The notes below the pieces were generated by a model, which saw only the letters and a list, made by a program, of their open reading frames with translations, did no database searches and was not told the DNA's origin. Source: Agrobacterium tumefaciens (GTDB taxonomy: Bacteria > Pseudomonadota > Alphaproteobacteria > Rhizobiales > Rhizobiaceae). From it: DNA of 64,000 nt. Positions 17,881 through 29,812 of the stretch are shown here, piece by piece. Position numbers and translations under genes: made by a program. Each line of letters begins with the position of its first letter. Within the stretch, counting starts at the first letter, position 1. Location of the stretch: positions 1,612,001-1,676,000 of the forward strand of contig NZ_CP039888.1 of assembly GCF_005221325.1 (NCBI RefSeq), written 5' to 3'.

Positions 17881-18682
17881 TTCCCTCTGCCGTTTCCGCC
17901 TTGGCGACCTCTTTCGGCCAGCGCCGGGGAAAGCGGTCGAGCGATTTGATCACGCCGCGGAAAACGCTGACTTCCTGCTCGGTAAATCCACGCCGCGACA
18001 GCACTGCGCGCAAATTGTCGACCATTTTCGGCTTTTTTTCGGGCGGATGGAAATAACCGCGCGCATCGAGCGCTTCCTCGATATGGTCGAACAGGCCAAA
18101 AACCTGTTCCTTGGTCGAAGGCCGCTGCTCGATAGGCTGGAAAAGCGTCTCGTCCAGATCGTCCATGCCTGACTTCATCCACTCATAGGACATCAAAAGC
18201 ACGGCCTGCGCGATGTTGAGCGAGGCAAAGGCGGGATTGACCGGAAATGTCACGATTTCGTCGGCCAGCGCCACTTCCTCATTGGTCAGCCCCCAGCGCT
18301 CGCGTCCGAAAAGGATGCCGGACTTTTCCCCAGCCCTGAATTTCGCTCTTAGCGTCTCGGCTGCGGTGACGGGCGCGCGCACCGGTTTGAAACCGTAACG
18401 CTCCCGCGCGGTGGTGGCATAGACGAAATTGAGGTCCTTGACTGCCTCTTCCAGCGTATCGAACACCTTCGTTGCATCGATGACATGATCGGCCTTGGAA
18501 GCGGCGGCGCGCGCCTTCTCGCTCGGCCAGCCGTCACGCGGATTGACCAGACGCAACTCGGCCAGGCCGAAATTGGCCATCGCCCGCGCCACCATGCCGA
18601 TATTTTCGCCGAGCTGCGGTTCGACCAGAATGATCGCCGGGCCTTCCGCCAGAAGTTCAAGCTCGCTGTTTGTGCCTGCCAT
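17855..18682 (-). CDS. trmJ: tRNA (cytidine/uridine-2'-O-)-methyltransferase TrmJ
   Basis: A SPOUT-fold RNA ribose methyltransferase of 275 residues. [46 protein letters not shown] and [16 protein letters not shown] are the TrmH/TrmJ motifs that form the knot and SAM site. TrmJ proteins methylate position 32 of tRNA; the C-terminal helical extension ([26 protein letters not shown]) is the TrmJ-specific part and supports that name over TrmH or TrmL. I chose the ATG at 18682 ([10 protein letters not shown]). The frame overlaps murI at its 3' end. The acidic tail GNVENAEDE is probably disordered. Confidence 0.9.
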   Translation of the reverse strand: MAGTNSELELLAEGPAIILVEPQLGENIGMVARAMANFGLAELRLVNPRDGWPSEKARAAASKADHVIDATKVFDTLEEAVKDLNFVYATTARERYGFKPVRAPVTAAETLRAKFRAGEKSGILFGRERWGLTNEEVALADEIVTFPVNPAFASLNIAQAVLLMSYEWMKSGMDDLDETLFQPIEQRPSTKEQVFGLFDHIEEALDARGYFHPPEKKPKMVDNLRAVLSRRGFTEQEVSVFRGVIKSLDRFPRRWPKEVAKAETAEGNVENAEDE

Positions 18683-18798
18683 CGTCGTTTGTCCGTGTTT
18701 GAAGCGCGGGCATCGATTTTTGAACCGATGCCCTAAAGCGCGCCTCACTGGCACAGATCAGCGCGAAAATCAAAGCCGGAGGGGTATAAAGGCCGCCC

Positions 18799-19329
18799 TC
18801 ACTCCCCCTTGATGATATTCGCCATCTCTTCGCGCAGCGAATCCCTGCCCTCGTCGCCCACCCGGTGAATGTCGCTGATGACAGGCCGGCCGTCTTCTTC
18901 GGTGACGTCGAAATGCACCTCGTCGACGGTCGCCTTTATCTCCGCCTCGTCCATGCAGGCCCAGAGCTTGAATTTCGCCGTCACATCCGTCACGCCATCC
19001 TTCACCGCACCCGGGGTCACCAAGACTTCCTGTAACGGGCAACCATCCTGGGAGTTGGTCACGACGTCATAACCGAAAGGATCACCCTTCTCCCCGCTTT
19101 CGGCTTCGTAAGCAGGCTTCTTGGATGCTTCGCGATATTGGGCAACGAAGTCCTTGCTGAAGAGGCTGGTCAGCATGTCCTCATCGAAAATATACTTCCA
19201 GTTTTCCGCATCGCCGGACCAGTTCTTGACGGTGATGTCCATCACCTTCTGGACGGGATCGGCAGGCCCGGCCGCAAGGGCGCTGTGGGAAAAGAGGACG
19301 GCGGCAGTCAGAAGCAGAATTTTCCGCAT
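18799..19329 (-). CDS. Exported protein of unknown function
   Basis: A 176-residue protein with a standard signal peptide (MRKILLLTAAVLFSHSALAAG, cut after ALA). The mature start, DPVQKVMDITVKNWSG, and the repeated acidic aromatic pattern that follows resemble DUF3828-type periplasmic proteins, but I am not sure of the family. Cysteines occur at DGCPLQEV and LWACMDEAE and could pair. It is separated from trmJ by about 115 bases and is divergent from icd across roughly 210 bases. No enzymatic residues are apparent. Confidence 0.7.
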   Translation of the reverse strand: MRKILLLTAAVLFSHSALAAGPADPVQKVMDITVKNWSGDAENWKYIFDEDMLTSLFSKDFVAQYREASKKPAYEAESGEKGDPFGYDVVTNSQDGCPLQEVLVTPGAVKDGVTDVTAKFKLWACMDEAEIKATVDEVHFDVTEEDGRPVISDIHRVGDEGRDSLREEMANIIKGE

Positions 19330-19543
19330 GATGTGATCCCGGGATAGGCCCGATGGCGGGCGAAGCGATTCGCCTGACTGTATTCCGGCATTGTGGTTTG
19401 GCAATGCGCAAAGCGTTATTGCGCTGCGCCAAAAAAGCGCCCCCCATGGCTTTGCCTCACGCGCTCGCGATGCTATAGCCCGACCGGATATTTTTCCGGA
19501 TACCGGCGTCCTCAGGCGCCACAGCTTCGAAGGTGAGGAATTC

Positions 19544-20758
19544 ATGGCAAAGATCAAGGTAGCCAATCCGGTCGTCGATCTCGACGGCGACGAAATGACC
19601 CGTATCATCTGGCAGCTGATCAAGGACAAGCTGATCCTGCCTTACCTCGATCTTGATATCGAATATTACGACCTCTCGGTTGAAAACCGCGATGCCACCA
19701 ACGACCAGGTGACCGTCGATGCGGCACACGCCATCAAGAAGCACGGCGTCGGCATCAAGTGCGCCACCATCACCCCGGATGAGCAGCGCGTCGAGGAATT
19801 CGGCCTGAAGCAGATGTGGAAGAGCCCGAACGGCACGATCCGCAACATTCTGGGCGGCGTCATCTTCCGCGAGCCGATCATCTGCAAGAACGTTCCGCGC
19901 CTCGTTCCCGGCTGGACCAAGCCGATCGTCGTCGGCCGTCACGCCTTTGGCGACCAGTACAAGGCAACCGATTTCAAGTTCCCCGGCAAGGGCAAGCTGA
20001 CCATCAAGTTCGTAGGTGAAGACGGCCAGGTCATCGAAAAGGACGTCTTCGACGCCCCGAGCGCCGGCGTGGCTCTTGCCATGTACAACCTCGATGAATC
20101 CATCCGCGAATTCGCCCGCGCCTCGATGAACTATGGCCTGATGCGCAAGTGGCCGGTTTACCTCTCCACGAAGAACACCATCCTCAAGGCCTATGACGGT
20201 CGCTTCAAGGATATCTTCGAAGAAGTCTACCAGTCCGAGTTCAAGAAGCAGTTTGACGAGATCGGCATCACCTATGAGCACCGCCTGATCGACGACATGG
20301 TCGCTTCCGCGCTGAAGTGGTCCGGCGGCTACATCTGGGCCTGCAAGAACTATGACGGCGACGTTCAGTCCGACACGGTTGCGCAGGGCTTCGGCTCGCT
20401 CGGCCTGATGACCTCGGTTCTTCTGTCGCCGGATGGCCGCACGGTCGAAGCTGAAGCTGCGCATGGCACGGTGACGCGCCACTACCGCCAGCACCAGAAG
20501 GGTCAGGAAACCTCGACCAACTCGATCGCCTCGATCTTCGCCTGGACCCGTGGCCTCGCCCACCGCGCCAAGCTGGACGACAATGCGGAACTCGCAAAGT
20601 TCGCGACGACGCTCGAGACCGTCTGCGTCGATACCGTCGAAAGCGGCTTCATGACCAAGGACCTCGCGCTCCTCATCGGACCGGACCAGCCCTGGCTCTC
20701 CACCACCGCCTTCCTCGACAAGATCGACGAGAACCTGAAGAAGGCGATGGCGGCTTAA
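19544..20758 (+). CDS. icd: NADP-dependent isocitrate dehydrogenase
   Basis: A 404-residue isocitrate dehydrogenase of the eukaryote-like homodimeric type used by alphaproteobacteria, which oxidises isocitrate to 2-oxoglutarate in the TCA cycle. The start [23 protein letters not shown] is typical. [13 protein letters not shown] is the phosphosite-equivalent substrate loop, [16 protein letters not shown] the region with the catalytic tyrosine and lysine, and [12 protein letters not shown] the metal-binding acid. [17 protein letters not shown] is the NADP-specificity loop. The ATG at 19544 follows ggtgagg. An intrinsic terminator follows 22 bases after the stop. Confidence 0.97.
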   Translation: MAKIKVANPVVDLDGDEMTRIIWQLIKDKLILPYLDLDIEYYDLSVENRDATNDQVTVDAAHAIKKHGVGIKCATITPDEQRVEEFGLKQMWKSPNGTIRNILGGVIFREPIICKNVPRLVPGWTKPIVVGRHAFGDQYKATDFKFPGKGKLTIKFVGEDGQVIEKDVFDAPSAGVALAMYNLDESIREFARASMNYGLMRKWPVYLSTKNTILKAYDGRFKDIFEEVYQSEFKKQFDEIGITYEHRLIDDMVASALKWSGGYIWACKNYDGDVQSDTVAQGFGSLGLMTSVLLSPDGRTVEAEAAHGTVTRHYRQHQKGQETSTNSIASIFAWTRGLAHRAKLDDNAELAKFATTLETVCVDTVESGFMTKDLALLIGPDQPWLSTTAFLDKIDENLKKAMAA

Positions 20759-20780
20759 GCCTGCTTTTCCCCGAGACCTC

Positions 20781-20809
20781 AAAACCCGGCCTCAGCGCCG
20801 GGTTTTTTC
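20781..20809 (+). terminator. Intrinsic terminator of icd
   Basis: aaaacccggc pairs with gccgggtttt over a short loop, followed by tttt. It overlaps the 3' end of the convergent TetR gene (stop at 20792), so icd transcription ends inside that gene. Confidence 0.85.
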
Positions 20810-21403
20810 ATTCACGCCGTAAAGGCGAAACGTGAGCGTCGCTGCGCGGGCCGATCGAGCTATCATTTCGGCTTCCGCCGGAAGGTCGATAGCACCGGTG
20901 GCGCGCCTGATCTGCAAATCACCTACCAAAAGCGACAACCAGACCTCTGCGGGCTCTGCCGATACCGGGACGCCTATGGCGCCGCGTTGCTCCAAAGCTT
21001 GAAAATAGACGGCAAGCTTCGGCATGACATGGCCACGGCCTTTTGCCGCCAGAAATTTTCCAAGCGCAGTTTCAACGCCGGCTTCCGCCGCCGCCACCCT
21101 GTTGAGCAGCATCGCCCGCTCTCCGAGCAGCACCGACAAGAGATCGGCCCCAAAACGCGAGAGCTCACTGACACCATCGTCCGCCTCCGCCGATGGCAAC
21201 ACCAGCTTTGCGGCATTCTCGGCAACCATGGCTTCATAAAGGCCGGCCTTGCCCCCGAACCAGCCGTAGAGCGTCTCCTTGGAGGATCTGCTCACCTTTG
21301 CCAGCGCCTGCATCGAAAACGCGGCATAACCGTCCTGGGCAAGCATGGCAAAGGCGTGCTCGATAATCTCACGCCGACGTATTTCTCTGCTCTCGCTTCG
21401 CAT
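20792..21403 (-). CDS. TetR-family transcriptional regulator
   Basis: A 203-residue repressor. The N-terminal helix-turn-helix (REIIEHAFAMLAQDGYAAFS, then MQALAKVSRSSKETLYGWFG) occupies about residues 12-52, the normal position. The rest is an alpha-helical ligand domain whose C-terminal AEVWLSLLVGDLQIRRATG matches TetR_C families. It is divergent from a DUF1772 membrane protein, and two inverted repeats with a cgtac core lie between them. It therefore most probably represses both that gene and itself. The inducer is unknown. Confidence 0.92.
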   Translation of the reverse strand: MRSESREIRRREIIEHAFAMLAQDGYAAFSMQALAKVSRSSKETLYGWFGGKAGLYEAMVAENAAKLVLPSAEADDGVSELSRFGADLLSVLLGERAMLLNRVAAAEAGVETALGKFLAAKGRGHVMPKLAVYFQALEQRGAIGVPVSAEPAEVWLSLLVGDLQIRRATGAIDLPAEAEMIARSARAATLTFRLYGVNEKTRR

Positions 21404-21413
21404 CCACGCTCCC

Positions 21414-21441
21414 TTGACAAAAACCGTACATGTACGTACGG
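21414..21441 (+). promoter_or_regulatory. Promoter -35 and upstream palindromic operator of the DUF1772 gene
   Basis: ttgaca at 21414-21419 is a consensus -35; 17 bases later comes a weak -10 (tacgga, 21437-21442). The palindrome ccgtac-atgtac-gtacgg (21424-21441) fills the spacer and -10. A regulator bound here would block polymerase. Confidence 0.6.
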
Positions 21442-21469
21442 AATATCCGTACGATAGCGTACGGATATT
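21442..21469 (+). promoter_or_regulatory. Perfect 12-bp inverted repeat operator for the TetR regulator
   Basis: aatatccgtacg (21442-21453) and cgtacggatatt (21458-21469) are perfect inverted copies separated by atag. It shares the ccgtac half-site with the upstream palindrome. It lies between -10 and the ribosome site of the DUF1772 gene and upstream of the divergent TetR start. Confidence 0.75.
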
Positions 21470-21483
21470 CGATGGAGATTTTC

Positions 21484-22020
21484 ATGTCCAGTTCATTTCT
21501 AAATGACATGACAACAAGGCACTTTCCCGCACTGGAAATGGCAAGAGAACCGGCGTGCCTCGTCTTGCGCCTGTTCGCGCCATTGACCCTTGGCATCATG
21601 GCCGGGTTTTTCTTCGCCTTCAGCAATCCCGTCATGATGGCTTTCCAGCAACTGGAAGCGGATATATTCATTCAGGCGTTCAACGGCATCAATATCAGCG
21701 TCCGCAACGGCGTTTTCTTTGCGGCCTTCTTTGCTCCGCTCGCAGTTCTTCTCGGCGCAGCGCTTGTCGACCGCGACAGCCGGCTGCTGTGGCTGTCGGC
21801 TTTGGTCATCTATGTCGCCGTCGTGATCCAGACCCGCATGGTCAATGTTCCCATCAACGAGTTCTTCAAGACGGTTTCAACCGAAATGCCAAGCGACTGG
21901 CAGGAGCTACGTGACCGCTGGGCGCTCTCCAACCTCGTCCGCACCCTGCTCACCACCATCGCCTTCTTTCTCGCCCTGCTCGCCTCCACGAAAAAGGGCG
22001 AAAGACGCGCGGCCGCCTGA
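21484..22020 (+). CDS. DUF1772-family membrane protein
   Basis: A 178-residue protein with four hydrophobic helices: VLRLFAPLTLGIMAGFFFAFSNPVM, GVFFAAFFAPLAVLLGAALV, LLWLSALVIYVAVVIQTRM and LVRTLLTTIAFFLALLAS. The loop VNVPINEFFKTVSTEMPSDWQELRDRWALSNLVR is the DUF1772 (anthrone-oxygenase-like) hallmark, with the conserved N..(V/I)N and W...N motifs. Function is unproven in bacteria. I used the ATG at 21484, with ggag six bases upstream, in preference to 21472. It is controlled by the divergent TetR gene through the intervening operators. Confidence 0.85.
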   Translation: MSSSFLNDMTTRHFPALEMAREPACLVLRLFAPLTLGIMAGFFFAFSNPVMMAFQQLEADIFIQAFNGINISVRNGVFFAAFFAPLAVLLGAALVDRDSRLLWLSALVIYVAVVIQTRMVNVPINEFFKTVSTEMPSDWQELRDRWALSNLVRTLLTTIAFFLALLASTKKGERRAAA

Positions 22021-22409
22021 TCCCGCGACCGTGGCTGCACCCTCCTCCACGCGCTTTAGCAGAAAGGGCGATCAGAACCTGACGGACGACATGAAATATC
22101 CTGGAAACAAAAACCCGGCCGCAACGCCGGGTTTTCTTTTTTTGTTCACAGTATCTTGATTAGAGGTTGCACTAGGCGCAGACTTCGATTCCGCACGGTG
22201 CCGCGGCCAGCACAACAATAAGACAAAGCTGAAACAGCATCTACTTACACATAACTTGCCCGGCACAGTCAAAATTTCACCGGAGCATCGGCGCAAACTT
22301 GAGGAATGCGAAAATGATGCTGCGGACTATAAAAAAGCACCGCGCCAACACGAAATCCACACCCGTTTTCCCGTGATGCTGCGGCGATTTTGCTTGGGAA
22401 GGCAAAAAC
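22021..22409. other. Intergenic region between the DUF1772 and GST genes
   Basis: About 390 bases. It contains a terminator (22111-22141) and a very short minus-strand frame of 22 hydrophobic residues (22172-22240) that lacks a good ribosome site. The GST promoter must be near 22300-22400, but I see no strong boxes. No other structure was found. Confidence 0.4.
22111..22141 (+). terminator. Intrinsic terminator after the DUF1772 gene
   Basis: aaacccggc (22111-22119) pairs with gccgggttt over a short gc-rich loop. It is flanked by an A-run upstream and ttttctttttttt downstream, so it can act in both directions. Confidence 0.8.
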
Positions 22410-23036
22410 ATGAGTGAATTGATATTTTATACCAATCCCATGTCGCGCGGACGCATCGCGCGGTGGATGCTCGAGGAAGTGGGCGTTCCCTATAAAACGG
22501 AAATACTGGGTTTCGAGACCTCGATGAAATCGCCCGCCTACCGGCTCATAAACCCGATGGCGAAGGTGCCGGCGATCAAACACGGCGATACCATCGTCAC
22601 CGAGGCGGCGGCGATCTGCGCCTATCTGGCCGATGCCTTTCCCGGCGCGAACCTTGCGCCCACACCGAAGGCGCGCGGGCTCTATTACCGCTGGATGTTC
22701 TTCGCCGCAGGCCCTCTGGAAATGGCGGCGAGCATGAAGGCGATGGGTTTCGAAGTGCCCAAGGAGAGACTGCGCATGGCCGGCTGCGGCAGCTATGCGG
22801 ATGTGATGAATACGCTCGAACGGGCCGTCAGTGAAAACCGTTTCATCGCCGGTGATCTCTTCACCGCCGCGGACGTCTATGTCGGCTCCCATGTCGGCTG
22901 GGGGCTACACTTCGGCACGATAGAAAAGAGACCAGCCTTTCTCGACTACATGGCGCATCTGACCGACCGCCCGGCCTTCAAGCGGGCCGCCCAGCTCGAC
23001 GAAGAGGCGGCAAAGGATCTGCAGGCGACGGGATAA
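22410..23036 (+). CDS. Glutathione S-transferase family protein
   Basis: A 208-residue GST. The N-terminal thioredoxin fold is visible in LIFYTNPMSRGRIARWMLEEVG and in LINPMAKVPAIKHGDTIVTEAAAICAYL, which holds the cis-proline and the glutathione gamma-glutamyl-binding E-A motif. The C-terminal helical domain has the ITAADVYVG-like segment FTAADVYVGSHVGW. Serine 12 is a plausible catalytic residue. Such enzymes conjugate glutathione to electrophiles or act as peroxidases; the substrate is unknown. It stands alone, with a VOC-family gene converging downstream. Confidence 0.92.
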   Translation: MSELIFYTNPMSRGRIARWMLEEVGVPYKTEILGFETSMKSPAYRLINPMAKVPAIKHGDTIVTEAAAICAYLADAFPGANLAPTPKARGLYYRWMFFAAGPLEMAASMKAMGFEVPKERLRMAGCGSYADVMNTLERAVSENRFIAGDLFTAADVYVGSHVGWGLHFGTIEKRPAFLDYMAHLTDRPAFKRAAQLDEEAAKDLQATG

Positions 23037-23111
23037 GACGGCCGATCGTTTCACCGTCAATGAAACGATAGCCCGGCCGAAATCGTCTATCCGATCGATC
23101 GTCACGGCGGG

Positions 23112-23495
23112 CTATTCAGCGGACTGACCGAGCGGCTCTCCGACCTCTATCGCATGTCCGTCCGGATCGTAAAAACGGAACACCCTCTGCCCCCAGGCCT
23201 GCCGCTCGAGAGGATGGATAAGCTCGACATGCGGAGCGATGTTTTGAAAAACCGCATCGACATCCGCATGTTCGAAATAAAGCAGCATATTTCGTCTGCC
23301 ATAGGGTTCTTCCGCGCCCGATGATTTCCCCCAGACGGTCTCCACAAGCGACCGTCCCTCATGGATTGCAAAGCCAGTTTCAAAGAGGACGAAGTTTCCG
23401 AAATCCTCGACTATCTTCAGGCCGAGCCTGTCACGATAAAACGCCTTTGACCGATCGATGTCGCGCACGAAAGGGATGGGATTTACAAAACGCAT
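23112..23495 (-). CDS. Glyoxalase/VOC-superfamily protein
   Basis: A 127-residue single-domain VOC protein. VNPIPFVRDIDRSKAFYRDRLGLKIVEDFG is the first beta-alpha-beta module with the classic R..AFY.D.LGL motif, and QRVFRFYDPDGHAIEVGEPL the second with its metal-binding glutamate. Members include glyoxalase I, extradiol dioxygenases and resistance proteins, and no specific activity can be given. The start MRFVNPIPF at 23495 is the natural family start. It converges with the GST gene and lies just downstream of the alaS terminator on the alaS side. Confidence 0.9.
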   Translation of the reverse strand: MRFVNPIPFVRDIDRSKAFYRDRLGLKIVEDFGNFVLFETGFAIHEGRSLVETVWGKSSGAEEPYGRRNMLLYFEHADVDAVFQNIAPHVELIHPLERQAWGQRVFRFYDPDGHAIEVGEPLGQSAE

Positions 23496-23534
23496 CGCTT
23501 CCCTCCGTAGTTCTTTGGTGGCCCAAGGCCGAAA

Positions 23535-23564
23535 CAAAAAAAGGCGGGGTAAAACCCCGCCCTC
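23535..23564 (-). terminator. Intrinsic terminator of alaS
   Basis: ggcggggt (23543-23550) pairs with accccgcc (23554-23561) over three bases. On the minus strand it is followed by an eight-base thymine run, 19 bases after the alaS stop. Confidence 0.9.
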
Positions 23565-23579
23565 TTCAACTCTTCCGGA

Positions 23580-26243
<2,664 letters not shown>

Positions 26244-26472
26244 GCCCACACACCGCTCACAGCTGGAGTCCATCACCGCCATCCTGAGGGATGGCTATAT
26301 TGCAAAATCAATGGCTTTTATCGTCCGCATCCTGCCCTGTCCAGCCATGGAGGCGAAGCAAGACATATAGGCAAGGGAAAAAGGGCCGCGCGAAGAAAAA
26401 TCGCACGACCCTTTTGATCCATACCAGTTCGACGAAGTCTCCGGGCGGCGATGCCCGGACTTCGCGGATGTA

Positions 26473-27564
26473 TCAGCCCTCGTCGCTGCCGTCGTCACCT
26501 TCGCCGGCGTCCGGGCCACCATTCTGCAGGAAGCGGTCGGCGATCAGACCGGCGTTCTGGCGCAGCGCCAGTTCGATCTCGTTGGCCGTATCCGGATTGT
26601 CGCGCAGAAAGGTCTTGGCGTTCTCACGCCCCTGCCCCAGACGCTGGCTGTTATAGGAGAACCAGGCGCCGGATTTCTCGACGATACCGGCCTTGACGCC
26701 GAGATCGACCAGCTCGCCGGTCTTGGAAACACCTTCGCCATACATGATGTCGAATTCCACCTGCTTGAATGGCGGCGCCATCTTGTTCTTGACGACCTTA
26801 ACGCGCGTCTGGTTGCCGACAACCTCTTCGCGCTCCTTGACGGCGCCGATACGGCGGATGTCGAGGCGAACGGAGGCGTAGAACTTCAGCGCGTTACCGC
26901 CCGTCGTCGTTTCCGGCGAACCGAACATGACGCCGATCTTCATGCGGATCTGGTTGATGAAGATCACCATGCACTTCGACTTGGAGATCGACGCGGTCAG
27001 CTTGCGCAGCGCCTGGCTCATCAGACGGGCCTGGAGACCCGGCAGGCTGTCGCCCATTTCGCCTTCAATTTCCGCCCGCGGCGTCAGCGCCGCAACGGAG
27101 TCGACCACGAGCACGTCCACCGCGCCGGAACGCACCAGCGTATCGGTAATCTCAAGCGCCTGCTCGCCCGTATCCGGCTGCGAAATCAGCAGGCCCTGCA
27201 AATCCACGCCGAGCTTGCGGGCATAGACCGGATCGAGCGCATGTTCGGCGTCCACGAAGGCGCAGATGCCGCCCTTTTTCTGGGCTTCCGCAATCGTCTG
27301 CAGCGCCAGCGTCGTCTTACCAGAGCTTTCCGGGCCGTAAATCTCAACGATACGCCCCTTCGGCAGACCACCGATACCGAGCGCGATATCCAGGCTGAGC
27401 GAACCCGTCGAAACGGTTTCAACTTCAACCACATTTTCGTTGGAACCGAGCTTCATGATCGATCCCTTGCCGAACGACCGTTCGATCTGGGAGAGCGCCG
27501 CTTCCAGTGCCTTGCTTTTATCCACCGATTTATCCTCTACGAGACGCAAAGAATTTTGTGCCAT
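26473..27564 (-). CDS. recA: Recombinase RecA
   Basis: RecA promotes strand exchange and triggers LexA self-cleavage. The 363-residue protein has Walker [10 protein letters not shown] at about residues 67-75, [10 protein letters not shown], the L1 region and [21 protein letters not shown] (L2 and the DNA-binding loop), and an acidic tail [12 protein letters not shown]. All motifs are intact. The start at 27564 is the standard MAQNSLRL; the longer upstream frame is not protein-like. An SOS operator of the TTG-N11-CAA type lies 69 bases upstream, consistent with LexA regulation. Confidence 0.98.
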   Translation of the reverse strand: MAQNSLRLVEDKSVDKSKALEAALSQIERSFGKGSIMKLGSNENVVEVETVSTGSLSLDIALGIGGLPKGRIVEIYGPESSGKTTLALQTIAEAQKKGGICAFVDAEHALDPVYARKLGVDLQGLLISQPDTGEQALEITDTLVRSGAVDVLVVDSVAALTPRAEIEGEMGDSLPGLQARLMSQALRKLTASISKSKCMVIFINQIRMKIGVMFGSPETTTGGNALKFYASVRLDIRRIGAVKEREEVVGNQTRVKVVKNKMAPPFKQVEFDIMYGEGVSKTGELVDLGVKAGIVEKSGAWFSYNSQRLGQGRENAKTFLRDNPDTANEIELALRQNAGLIADRFLQNGGPDAGEGDDGSDEG

Positions 27565-27632
27565 CCGAACCACCTTTAGGTTATTGAAGCCGCACAGGCA
27601 ATGAAGCAGTATGGAAACGGTATGTACCCTAT

Positions 27633-27649
27633 TTGTTCTCATTTCGCAA
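27633..27649 (-). promoter_or_regulatory. SOS (LexA) box in front of recA
   Basis: The sequence ttg-ttctcatttcg-caa reads TTG-N11-CAA, the operator described for recA of Rhizobium etli and relatives including Agrobacterium. A second partial match, gttc-N7-gttt, lies at 27692-27706 and may be a weaker site. Confidence 0.7.
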
Positions 27650-27810
27650 GGCTGAGCCAGCATATTGAAAACAAATAGCGATAAGTAGTTTGTTCTGCTT
27701 TCGTTTTTCCGTGCGCGGCCCATCGCCGCAAACCGGATGCGAGGTCAGGAAGACGTCAGTTTAGGCCGAATCGTCCGGTCTTTCCATCCGCCAGAGAGGG
27801 AAACGCAAGC

Positions 27811-28752
27811 GTGAAGAAAATACTCGTTCTGGGCGGCGCGCATATCGACAGACGCGGCATGATCGAGACCGAGACGGCGCACGGCGCCAGCAATCCCGGC
27901 TCCTGGATGGAAGAGGCCGGCGGCGGTGGTTTCAACGCCGCACGCAATCTTGCACGCCTCGGTTTTGAGGTCCGCATCATCGCGCCACGCGGTGGCGACG
28001 TGACAGGCGACGCCGTGGCGGAGGCAGCAAGGCAGGCCGGCGTGGAAGATACGCCCTTCGTTTTCCTCGATCGCCGCACGCCAAGCTACACCGCCATTCT
28101 GGAGCGTGACGGCAATCTGGTCATCGCGCTGGCCGACATGGACCTCTACAAGCTCTTCACGCCGCGCCGCCTGAAGGTGCGCAGCGTGCGCGAGGCGATC
28201 ATATCAAGCGATATCCTGCTCTGCGACGCCAATCTGCCTGACGATACACTGACGGCGCTTGGCCTCATTGCCCGGGCCTGCGAAAAGCCGCTGGCGGCCA
28301 TCGCCATTTCACCGGCCAAGGCGGTGAAGCTGAAAGCGGCGCTCGGCGATATCGACATCCTCTTCATGAACGAGGCGGAAGCCCGCGCGCTCACCGGCGA
28401 GACGGCGGAAAACGTTCGTGACTGGCCGGATATTCTGCGCAAGGCCGGGCTTTCCGGCGGTGTTGTCACCCGTGGCGCAAGCGAAGTCGTGGCCTTTAAC
28501 GGGACGGAAAAAGCCATCCTCCACCCGCCCCTCATCCGCGAGGTGAAGGACGTCACTGGCGCCGGCGATGCCATGGCCTCCGGTTATCTCGCCGCCATTG
28601 CCGAGGGAAAAACAATCGGGGAGGCCCTGAGACAGGGGGCGGCGGCGGCGGCCATTACCGTGCAGTCACCCTTCGCCACCTCCCACGACCTATCAAAAGA
28701 CAGTGTCGAAGCCATGTTGGGGCTTGTTCCCCAGGCCGAAATGCTGGCATGA
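27811..28752 (+). CDS. psuK: PfkB-family pseudouridine kinase
   Basis: A 313-residue carbohydrate kinase. VLGGAHIDRRG and AGGGGFNAARNLARLG are the N-terminal PfkB motifs that bind sugar and phosphate. DVTGAGDAMASGYLAAIAEG holds the catalytic aspartate and anion hole. The gene is followed directly, with four-base overlap (ATGA), by psuG, so pseudouridine kinase is the best substrate assignment. Kinase and glycosidase together convert pseudouridine to uracil and ribose 5-phosphate. The operon runs divergently from recA. Without psuG I would call it only a ribokinase-family kinase. Confidence 0.85.
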   Translation: MKKILVLGGAHIDRRGMIETETAHGASNPGSWMEEAGGGGFNAARNLARLGFEVRIIAPRGGDVTGDAVAEAARQAGVEDTPFVFLDRRTPSYTAILERDGNLVIALADMDLYKLFTPRRLKVRSVREAIISSDILLCDANLPDDTLTALGLIARACEKPLAAIAISPAKAVKLKAALGDIDILFMNEAEARALTGETAENVRDWPDILRKAGLSGGVVTRGASEVVAFNGTEKAILHPPLIREVKDVTGAGDAMASGYLAAIAEGKTIGEALRQGAAAAAITVQSPFATSHDLSKDSVEAMLGLVPQAEMLA

Positions 28753-29705
28753 ACCCGCTTTTAAAAACTGGAACAGATGACATGACCCGCCCCATCTCCC
28801 CGCTCCTGCCCATCGTCTATTCTCAGGAAGTAGCCGCCGCCAAGCAGCGCGGTGCGCCGATCGTCGCGCTCGAATCGACCATCATCACCCACGGCATGCC
28901 CTATCCCGGCAATATCGAGATGGCGGAAAGCGTCGAACAGATCATCCGCGATCAGGGTGCGGTTCCGGCCACCATCGCCGTCATTCACGGCACCCTGCAT
29001 ATCGGTCTTGAGAAAGACCAGCTCGAGGCGCTCGCACAGACCACCGATGCCATGAAGGTCTCGCGCGCCGATATCGCATTTGCAATTGCCGAACGCCGCA
29101 CCGGCGCCACCACGGTCGCCGCCACCATGATCGCCGCCGCCCGCGCCGGTATCCGCGTTTTCGCCACCGGCGGCATCGGCGGTGTGCACAAGGGCGCGGA
29201 AGAGACCTTCGACATCTCCGCCGACCTGACCGAGCTTGCCAAGACCGGCGTGATCGTCGTCTGCGCCGGCGCCAAGGCGATCCTCGATATTCCAAAGACA
29301 CTCGAGGTTCTCGAAACCAACGGCGTGCCTGTCATTACCTTCGGCTCCGAAGAATTCCCGGCCTTCTGGTCGCGCTCCTCCGGCTTGGCGAGCCCGCTCT
29401 CGCTGAACAGCCCGGCGGCAATCGCCAACTTCCAGGCGACCCGCGAACAGCTCGGCATCGATGGCGGCATGCTGGTGGCCAATCCCGTGCCGGAAGAAGA
29501 CGAAATTCCGCGCGAGGAAATGGAAATCTACATCAACCGCGCCATCTCCCATGCCGAGCGCGACGAAGTCACCGGCAAGGCGGTCACGCCTTACCTGCTC
29601 GGCGATATCTTCCGGCTGACGGATGGCCGCAGTCTGGAGACCAATATCGCGCTGGTGCGCAACAATGCGCAGCTCGCAGCGGAAATTGCGGTGGCGTTGA
29701 GCTGA
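28749..29705 (+). CDS. psuG: Pseudouridine-5'-phosphate glycosidase
   Basis: PsuG breaks the C-C glycosidic bond of pseudouridine 5'-phosphate. The 318-residue protein has VALESTIITHGMPYPGN, RRTGATTVAATMIAA and RVFATGGIGGVHKGAE, the strictly conserved family blocks containing the catalytic glutamate and lysine. GAKAILDIPKTLE and GSEEFPAFWSR fit as well. The start at 28749 overlaps psuK; an ATG at 28782 would shorten it by 11 residues and is equally possible. The gene is complete and lies directly before an IS insertion in an intergenic repeat. Confidence 0.93.
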   Translation: MNPLLKTGTDDMTRPISPLLPIVYSQEVAAAKQRGAPIVALESTIITHGMPYPGNIEMAESVEQIIRDQGAVPATIAVIHGTLHIGLEKDQLEALAQTTDAMKVSRADIAFAIAERRTGATTVAATMIAAARAGIRVFATGGIGGVHKGAEETFDISADLTELAKTGVIVVCAGAKAILDIPKTLEVLETNGVPVITFGSEEFPAFWSRSSGLASPLSLNSPAAIANFQATREQLGIDGGMLVANPVPEEDEIPREEMEIYINRAISHAERDEVTGKAVTPYLLGDIFRLTDGRSLETNIALVRNNAQLAAEIAVALS

Positions 29706-29812
29706 GGAGACGCGTCGTCTCGTCGTTCCGTTTGGTCATAGAGAAGCCTGGTAAAAAAGCCCGGAAACTCACGATTTTTCAGGGTTTGGAAGGTCTTTAC
29801 AGACCTCTCCTT

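Noticed and set aside
19457..20782. Minus-strand frame of 441 codons across icd
   Set aside because: Antisense to a fully conserved enzyme, with no motif.
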